From Neocallimastix lanati (nom. inval.) (Eukaryota; Neocallimastigomycota; Neocallimastigomycetes; Neocallimastigales; Neocallimastigaceae), in NCBI GenBank assembly GCA_016946835.1, contig JACVTC010000013.1:955001-987500 (forward strand): a DNA stretch of 32,500 nucleotides, in the 5' to 3' direction. The notes under the pieces were generated by a model. That model made no database searches and was not told where the DNA came from. It worked only from the letters and a program-made list of their open reading frames with translations. Each line of letters starts with the position of its first letter. Position 1 is the stretch's first letter. A program made the position numbers and the translations under genes. Positions 25,013 through 32,500 of the stretch are shown piece by piece.

Positions 25013-25548
25013 TAAGAATTTTCTTTAAACAGAAATCTTATTATCTGGAGGAAAATGAAACTTATAGAAAAAAAAGAATAAAATAATTTCTAAAATAATA
25101 ATTTCTAAATTCATTTTGATTAAATTACAAACCGGAAGAAACTTTAACTTTCTGTAATTTTATGTGAAAAGAATATTTATGAAGTTATTATTAATAATTA
25201 ATAAAATAAATATTTTTTTTTTTTTTTTTTGAATGACCATGGGTTTAACTTTACTAATTGAAAACTTCGTTATATGGTCCGTCTCTAGAATTTCGGATAC
25301 CAGACAAATTTAACAGTTAAGCAAAACTTATGTTAAAAGTAAAGTAAAATAATATTTAACTGTTTTTTTAGTGAAAACTTAATAATATAAAAAATTACAT
25401 GATTTTAATAAAGTTATATAGATATAGTATTAATAATAATACATGAATATTGGTAATTTTTTAATATAAAATGATGTTTAATAATTTTGATATTGAAAAA
25501 TTTGATATTAATAAAGTATTAATTAAAGATTCAATTTCAAATTTAATT

Positions 25549-25881
25549 TTAATTATGTTTGCTAAATTCTTCTAAAAGTTCAGGGTAATTTAAATTTGTT
25601 TCAGGCTCCCATGATGCTTCAATTGACAGATATTCTTTCCATTTAATATGATATTGAATTTTTCCTTAATATTTTCTTTTATCTAATAATTTTTTTCACC
25701 CTCGTATTCTTCTTCATCATTTTTAATTATAAGTGGGGGTGGTTTTTGTATTCTTCCAAAATGATCTTTGAAATATGATTCAAATTCAGAAACATGAATG
25801 AACGGATGCATCTTAAGATTCTTTGGTAATTCTAATTTATATAGGATACTGGGGAAATTAATAATTTTATATCGACCAAGT

Positions 25882-25932
<51 letters not shown>

Positions 25933-26160
25933 TACCGTTATGAATAATAAGTAGCTGTTAATCCATGCTTATCACCTGGTTTGAAATTAGGGGCTTCGAT
26001 TCTATGCTTGTCGGGGAAATTCCTTTTTCTTTTTTTGTTGCTTGTTGCAAATTTTCTTTAACTATTTTTTGTTAATTTGGAAAAGTTTTGAGTAAATTTG
26101 TCCTCTCGAGGAACATCGGTATTAATTGGATAAAGGGAAATAATGTTATTAGATTCTTTG
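25549..26160 (-). pseudogene. Decayed Ty3/gypsy (chromovirus) integrase tail and chromodomain
   Basis: On the minus strand, 26150-25935 encodes the end of an integrase: NIISLYPINTDVPREDKF, then KFATSNKKRKRNFPDKHR, then FKPGDKHGLTATYYS, matching the 'A....k..yD..r....f..GD.Vwl' region. After an A42 tract (25930-25889), KLGRYKIINFPSILYKLELP is the GPY/F module, and LKMHPFIHVSEFESYF is the usual 'HPvFHVS.L.p' stretch. PPPLIIKNDEEEYEGEK leads into a chromodomain, LLDKRKY-stop-GKIQYHIKW, then KEYLSIEASWEPETNL, ending at TAA 25551-25549. Damage: stops, a frameshift before LLDKRKY, a stop inside the chromodomain, and the expanded A-tract. Upstream pol domains (protease, RT, RNase H) are absent. Confidence 0.75.
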
Positions 26161-26269
26161 TTATAATTTTATCTTTGCTTTCTTTAATTATAAAATTATA
26201 ATATCAATTATAAAATTAATATTTGATGGAAATAAAATAATACTTTTGACTCATATTTATCGAAAAAAC

Positions 26270-26568
26270 CGTCAGTATTATTATAACTAGTACAGCGAGT
26301 AAGCACAAAAATACTATATAATTTTAATCTTACGTCTTCGGTGATGCTAGAGTTGTTACAAATCTAGAACGGTTTTTCCTTTATAATAGGTTACGATGCT
26401 CTCTTATATAGCTTTACCTAGTCTTAATAATGCAATACTATAGAAGATAACTATTCTAACTCTGTGTATGAGCTCTATTCACTCCTATAAACATCTTTTT
26501 CTAAAAACTATAAAATTGAACAGGGTTTCTTGCTATCTTTTTTTTTTTTTTTTTTTTTTGTTGTTACA
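26270..26568. repeat. Possible LTR or LTR fragment
   Basis: A 300-bp island is clearly richer in G and C than its surroundings. GTTGTTACA occurs twice (26352-26360 and 26560-26568), which on the minus strand is TGTAACAAC, a plausible LTR start. A TATA-like CTATATAAGAGAGC lies on the minus strand at 26412-26399. It lies upstream of the integrase relic in that relic's own orientation, so a 5' LTR with an internal deletion, or an unrelated solo LTR, is possible. No partner LTR was found below 25549. Confidence 0.3.
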
Positions 26569-29230
26569 CTAATTTAATTTTAAAAAAAAAAAAAAATTTT
26601 TTTTTATGTGCTATATTAATTTAATAATTTTTTTTTTTCTTTTTTAATTATATGGAAAAATTGTAAAATCAAATATAATTTTAATAATTAATATAAGATA
26701 GAAAAAACTAATGTCAGCGTAAAATTTCAAGTGTTAATTAAAGTTGCTTATTTAGTTCAGTAATGACTAAAGTCAATTGGTGAGAATAGTAGAATATTAG
26801 ATATGAGGGGTTTATGTTAGAAATAAAGAACTGAAAGTAATTTCTAAAAAGAAGTGACTTAGATTGTATTTAGTGTTTATCAGTATTATTTCAAAGAATA
26901 GTAGTTTAAATAATAGAGATACTACATGAAGTGACTTGCGTAATTTAATAGTGTCTAATGAAGTGGCTTGAATAATATTTTATTTCTTAACGAGTGGCTT
27001 GATTAGATAAATAATGTAATAGACTAAATATTAAATTTTTTACTTTTTTAATTAGCCTATTTGGCTACGATGCATATTTATTTCAATGGGTGCTTTTATT
27101 GTAACATTAAAAAGTATGGTCCGAGCTTGGTTCAAATAAAGTTACTTACTAAGATCAAATCATCAGATTTAATTCTTTTAGATTGTTCTTTTGTGTGATG
27201 AAAATAAAGTTTTAATTATTTATTTTTTCTTTTCTGTAAAAATTAATATAAATAATTAATAATATAAAAATAAAATGAATAAATTTAATTTCTTGTTTTC
27301 TATAACCAATACGTTTAACTAAGCTTTTAAAAGTAATAATAAACATTATTTTAAACTTTAGAATAAATTATATACCATGAAATAAAATGAATAAATAAAA
27401 TATTAATATTATATTAAATATTGTAATTAGTAATATAACATATGTTTGATGTAATTCGATAAATAATTAAAATTTTTTATTAAAAACAAAATGTATCCTT
27501 GTATAAATAATATAATTTATTGCATAATTATTTTATGTTGGTAATTTTTTTATTTTTATTTTTATTTTTAATATAGAAGAATAATTATGGGAAAGTATGA
27601 AATAAAATATTATTAATATAATAAAAACTATTTTTTTTTTTTATTAGGATTAAAAGTCATTAAATATTTTTTAAACTTCATTTTAAATATTAAATAATTC
27701 ATTATGTTTTATAAAATAAATATTTCTTCTATTTATTAGTAAATATATATATATTACGTAATTTTAATTTGAAATATATTTAATATTTAATAATTAATAT
27801 CTATATAATTAACCATTATAATAAATATTCAAATAATGTATTTTTTTTTTTTTTTTTTTTGTTTAATTAAATTATTAATTATTATTTATTGAAATAGATA
27901 AAATATATATACAAAGAACTGATGTTTGTAAAATGTATTAAAACTTTTAATTAGATTTTCTTCATTTATTTATTAGTATTAATGTTTTATATTTTAAATC
28001 AAGAAATATAATAAAAATGTTATATATTTTATATATAAAAATTTAAAAAAATAAAAGAAATCTTTTATAGTTATTATTATCCAATTTTATTATTAAATGA
28101 AAATAAGGTTTATTGTTTAAAAAGAGAATAGAATGTTATTGCTAATTAATAATTCATACTGTATATAAACCATGATCTGTAATTTCATATATAATTATTA
28201 TTGATATTAATAAAAATCATTTTGTTCTTTCAAAAAACCTTTATAATGTTCGTTTTAATTGTTAAAATTGAATTTTAAAATTATTCATTTTTTTTCTTTA
28301 AAATTCAATATTAATAGTATTTAGAATTAACCCTTTTCAATTTTTTTTTTTTTTTTTACAAAAAATTACTATTTTATAGTAAATTTATAAAATAGTTATA
28401 ATAAAAATTTTTGTTTGAAAATAAAATTAATTTACTTATATAAGTCTTATTAGTAATTTATTACAAAAGTAGTTATAAAATACAATGAGTAGTCATAATT
28501 TGATACAGGATTTATCATATATTGTATGTCAAGCCATATTATACATCAATAATAATAAAATTTATATGTAGGTGCGACAACAATTTGAACAATAAAATTA
28601 ATATAAATAATAATAATTAAATATATTACTATAAAATTAAACTTTATATTTTAACATAAACAAATATATATTAAATTTAATATATATATTATAATATAAA
28701 TAAATATAATACTTTGAATTGAACATTTAAATATAAAATTTTTTTTTATACTAAATCATTTTTTTTATAATAGAAATATAAAAAAACATTTTTGTTTTTA
28801 TTAATAAATTATTTAATATAAATCATTCAATTACTAATCTAAAATAAAAAATGTACGTATTTAGCATAATTTAAAAGAAAAACCATTAATTATTAAGTGA
28901 AATTCATAGATTTATTAAATAAAAAGTTTATCAGTAATAATAGACAAAATCAAGTGTAGTATTAAATTTGTAATGTTTTTATGAATAAGATTAAGATGAA
29001 TTTTTTATTTTAAAATAAATATATTTATAGCTATATACTTTATTATTATTTTTATTTCTATAATTGATTTTGTACGATTTTTATATTGATTGATTATTAT
29101 TAAACAAGTAGAAAAGTGAATAAGATCAATAAAAGATTTAATATTTATTTAATATAATTATTAATATAAATTATATAAAATCATATTTAATTTATTAATT
29201 TTAATGAATTTTATATAAAATAGTAAAAAT
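26569..29230. other. Gene-free spacer upstream of the poly(A)-binding protein gene
   Basis: 26850-27005 has four copies of an AGTGACTTG/AGTGGCTTG motif. A moderately complex stretch to about 27190 (TTTGGCTACGATGC, ATGGTCCGAGCTTGGTTC) has no open frame. From 27200 on, only AT-rich DNA with a T-run at 27841-27860 and short (TA)n tracts. The last part must contain the promoter of the gene at 29231. Confidence 0.6.
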
Positions 29231-31693
29231 ATGTCTGATACTGAAGCTAAAACTACAGAACAAGAACAACAGGAAAAGACTGAACTTGAGCAACAAGAAG
29301 AAGTTGTTGAACAATCTCAAGAGGAATCTGAACAAAATAATGAAACAAAAACAGAAGCAGAACAAGATGCTAACCCAAACTCAGCACCAGCTGAAGAAAA
29401 AATAAATGAAGAAGTTAGCATATTAATAATATAGATGACTTTTTTAATTTCTTTTATTTTATTTTTAAGCAAAAAAAAATATTAAAAAAAAATATAATAA
29501 TATATTTATATTTTTTTATAAAAAAATATAGGAACTAGAAGAAATGAAACAAAGAGTGAAAGAAATGGAAGCTGAGGCTGCTAAGATTATGGAAATGAAT
29601 GAAGAAGCTACTAAAATAGATACAACTGAAAATACGGAAGGTAAATATAATAATAAAAAAAAAAAAAATATCCAAATTTTGAAATATATTTTATTCATAA
29701 ATAATTAATCATTTTTCATATATAATAATAATATTTTTAAATAGCAAAAGATGTTGATAGTAGATCAGTATATGTTGGAAATGTAAATAATATAAAATAA
29801 TATTAAATCAATTAATTTTAAAATAAATATTTATATTTATTGAGTGAAGGGATGAAATATTAAGTATTATTAAACAATTCATAGGTTGATTATACTTCTA
29901 CTCCAGAAGAATTACAAACATTATTCCAATCCTGTGGTACAATTAATCGTATTACTATTATACATGATCGTTTTACAGGTCATCCAAAAGGTTATGCTTA
30001 CATTGAATTTGCTGATGTACAATCAGTACAAAGTGCTTTAATATTTAATGAACTTCAATTCAAAGGACGTCCAATTAAAGTTTTGGCAAAACGTACAAAT
30101 TTACCAGGTATGTCAAAACGTGGACGTGGTGCATATCGTGGTGGTTTTAGAGGATATAGAGGTAGTTTCTTTGGTCGTGGCAGAGGCGCTTATAGGTAAA
30201 CAAATATTTATATATATTTATATTTAAGGATATGTTATAAGTTTTTGATGAAATTATAAAATATTAAAGATTAAAAATTAAAATAATACATGGTTAATAT
30301 CTTAAAGTTTAGAATTTAATATTAAATGTGATAATGGATTAAATTTATAATAAATAGAAAATCATTAGCAAAAAGTTAAAATGATATAGATTTAATTTAT
30401 GAATAGTTTTTAGTTTACAAAATTAATAACTTGGAAGTTTTAGGGATATCGTTGATTTTACAATAATATTAAATAATAAAAAAATAATGGTATATGAATG
30501 ATAAGAAAAGTCATAAAAATTTTAAAAAAATTAAAAAATTAAATATATATAAATGTAAAAAGTCTATATTAATATCATAGTAATATATCGTCATTTAAAG
30601 AAAATAGTAATTAACATAAATAACTGTGTAGTATATATAATAAAATAGATATAGTAAAAGTATAAAGTATATATATAATTAAATAAAGGAAATAAATAAA
30701 ATGTAATGTTAGTGATAGCAAAATGAAATATAAAATATTGAATGAAATTATAAAATATATATATATATATAAAAGAGATAAATAAAAATAAGAATTAAGA
30801 AAGAGATTGTGTAATAATTAAAAGAAATGAATATACAAATTTTTATTAGTTATAATAGAATAATATAAATTTAAATATCTTAAAAATAATAAAGATAAAT
30901 AATTTAAATAAAGAAATGAAAATGCAAATAGGATAGTTAATAAAAAATAGAAAACAATTCAGATTAGTAACAATAAATTAGAAAATAGAAGTTAGTAAAA
31001 AAAATTATATATCGACAAATGGATGATAACGATAGCAGTTGTAAGTACAACTTTAAAGCTCTTTATATTAATTCAAGAAATAATAAATATAAAATGAAGA
31101 ATGACTTTTTTTTAATAAAAAAATTAAAAAAAATTAATATATTAAAAAAAGAAAGAAAAAAATTAAAAAAGAAATTAAAAAAATAAAAAAAAAGAAATAA
31201 TAAAAAAAGCAATAATAATAAAATTATCATTATTAATAGTAAGAAAAATATAATAATAAATTTTAAAAAAAGAAAAAAGATGAAAATAAAATAATAAAAA
31301 AAAATATAAAAAAAATAAAAAAATAAAATAAAATAAAAATAAATAATAATAATTAAAAAAAAAAAAAAAAAATAAAAAATAATAAAAATAATAAAAAAAG
31401 TAAAAAAAATAAAAAAATAAAAAAATAAAAAAAAAAATAATAAAAAAAAAAAAAAAATGAAAATTAAAAAATAAAATAAAAAAAAAAAAATAATAAATAA
31501 TAAAGTAATATAAAAGAGTAAAGTATAAATAAAAATAAAAATAAAATAAAATAAAAATTCTTGAATAAATAATAATAATTAAGCATGAATAATAATTAAT
31601 TATTAATTTTTATCAATTTATTATATTGTTATTTAATATATATCTTATATCTTATTTTAATATAACAGAGGTGCTTTCTATTCACCATACTAA
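29231..31693 (+). CDS. Nuclear poly(A)-binding protein, PABPN1/Pab2 family, five exons
   Basis: Product of 221 residues. Exons: 29231-29413, 29532-29640, 29745-29782, 29885-30195, 31669-31693; introns 118, 104, 102 and 1473 bp, all GT...AG and in frame. PABPN1/Pab2 binds nuclear poly(A), stimulates poly(A) polymerase and takes part in RNA decay. Residues 1-61 are acidic, rich in Glu and Gln. Residues 62-90 ([20 protein letters not shown]) match the family's coiled coil that precedes the RRM. The RRM spans about 104-180, with RNP2 VYVGNV at 106-111 and RNP1 KGYAYIEF at 145-152; CGTINRITI and [11 protein letters not shown] are family hallmarks. Residues 189-214 are Arg/Gly/Tyr-rich, a likely arginine methylation region. 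The last exon adds only GAFYSPY after a split Arg codon, matching the vertebrate ending ..YSPY, which confirms the distant exon. Start is the only in-frame ATG. Confidence 0.93.
30196..31668 (+). promoter_or_regulatory. Long A-rich terminal intron of the PABPN1-like gene (possible autoregulatory element)
   Basis: It is bounded by AGGTAAAC and TATAACAG and is 10-14 times longer than the gene's other introns. On the sense strand 31090-31560 is almost only A with sparse T and G, with many A5-A18 runs (for example 31354-31370 and 31446-31457). Such RNA is a natural target for the protein this gene encodes. Retention of an A-rich 3'-terminal intron is a published autoregulation mechanism of human PABPN1; its use here is inference. 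If the intron is retained, translation stops at once (AGG TAA at 30194-30199), losing only the last seven residues. Confidence 0.5.
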
Positions 31694-32067
31694 GGGGATA
31701 AAAATTGGTCACTATTAATTTTATATTGCATTATATTTATCATTTTGAATTATCATTTTTTTAATAATATTTTTTTATACAGTATTTATCAACAATTTTC
31801 TATTATAAAATTCTAAATATAATATATAAAATAAGTAAAAAAATAAAATAATAAATTATTTAAATAAAAATTATATAAAACAATTTTCATGATAATAATA
31901 TATTATTTGTGGATTCTTTTTAATAATATAGATATTTTATATTTTAGTGTATTTATAATGTATGTTTTATTTTATATGTAATAGTTAATTTTTAAAATTA
32001 ATATTATAAATTATATTGAAATATATAAAATCATTATTATTATTTTTATTGTTCTTATAATTATTAA

Positions 32068-32098
<31 letters not shown>

Positions 32099-32375
32099 TA
32101 AAAAAAAAAAAACTTATTAAGAATAATAAAATTTGATATTTTATTAATTAATAAATAAGAAAATGGAAGTATATTCTCTTCCTTGTCTAAAAAAAAAAAA
32201 AAAATTAAAGGATGCTCACATTTATCAGTATAAATTATTATGTAATCAGGTATTACTCCGAACCCACCCTTATACTCTTCTATATGCTAATCCCTTCTCA
32301 AATACTCAATAATATTTTAACTTCTGATTTATCCGGAAGTTAAAATTTTCTATGATTAATTAAAATTTGTTTATG

Positions 32376-32425
<50 letters not shown>

Positions 32426-32500
32426 TTTTACTTAATCTTTTACATACATTTTATTTTTTTTTTTATCGTTTAATTATAAAATGTATTTTTTTTTTTATTA
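31694..32500. other. Gene-free 3' flank of the PABPN1-like gene
   Basis: AT-rich, with a (TA)n at 32065-32089, A-runs near 32100 and 32189, and T-runs at 32381-32424 and 32455. A more complex stretch at 32205-32345 (GTAATCAGGTATTACTCCGA, ACCCACCCTTATACTC) contains the hairpin listed next. No coding frame is recognised. Confidence 0.6.
32314..32346. repeat. Perfect 11-bp hairpin
   Basis: ATTTTAACTTC (32314-32324) pairs exactly with GAAGTTAAAAT (32336-32346) across an 11-nt loop containing TCCG. It includes G/C pairs, so it is less likely to be chance than other AT-only palindromes here. Function unknown; a worn terminal repeat of a small element or an RNA 3'-end hairpin are options. Confidence 0.5.

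Noticed and set aside
27058-27150. Possible tRNA (GGTTCAAAT resembles a B box, TTGGCTACGATG an A box)
   Set aside because: No acceptor stem or anticodon arm can be paired around these motifs.
29516-29698. 60-codon minus-strand frame
   Set aside because: Antisense to exon 2 of the PABPN1-like gene.
31012-31065. Possible intronic C/D snoRNA (GATGATAACGATAGCAG in the PABPN1-like terminal intron)
   Set aside because: No convincing D box (CTGA) or closing stem was found within a snoRNA-sized distance.

Overview
The window is nuclear DNA of a very AT-rich eukaryote. Genes are spliced with GT...AG introns made almost wholly of A and T, and homopolymer runs and (TAA)n/(TTTA)n/(TTTTA)n microsatellites fill the gaps. 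A secreted protein with a hevein-type (CBM18) chitin-binding domain, Ty1/copia and chromodomain Ty3/gypsy relics and this composition best fit an anaerobic gut fungus (Neocallimastigomycota). This is inference; Dictyostelium-like genomes share the composition but usually have shorter introns.

Layout. 1-400 is the 3' end of an unrecognised gene. 1218-2788 (minus) is a decayed Ty1/copia gag region. 2986-12044 is the most striking object: a 9.06-kb near-palindrome built from two inverted copies of a FLYWCH/MULE-type DNA transposon, transposase pseudogenes pointing inward, a (TTTTA)n-based satellite in each arm, and a 42-nt centre that is the only inner terminal repeat. It lies between direct repeats of about 107-109 bp that abut both tips, which looks like an exceptionally long target-site duplication. 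12152-16456 is gene-free microsatellite DNA. 16457-20264 (plus) is a complete ten-exon gene for a PP2A B56 (B') regulatory subunit. 20265-22741 is gene-free. 22742-23479 (minus) is a secreted CBM18 protein. 24890-26570 holds a Ty3/gypsy integrase-tail/chromodomain relic and a possible LTR. 29231-31693 (plus) is a complete five-exon gene for a nuclear poly(A)-binding protein of the PABPN1/Pab2 family whose terminal intron is 1473 bp and strongly A-rich, suggesting autoregulation through intron retention. 31694-32500 is gene-free.

The three intact genes act in separate processes (phosphatase targeting, RNA polyadenylation, cell-surface or secreted chitin binding) and show no common operon-like logic. 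Everything else is transposon wreckage and simple repeats. Exon boundaries were read by eye from frame continuity and family conservation; no alignment or database search was run.
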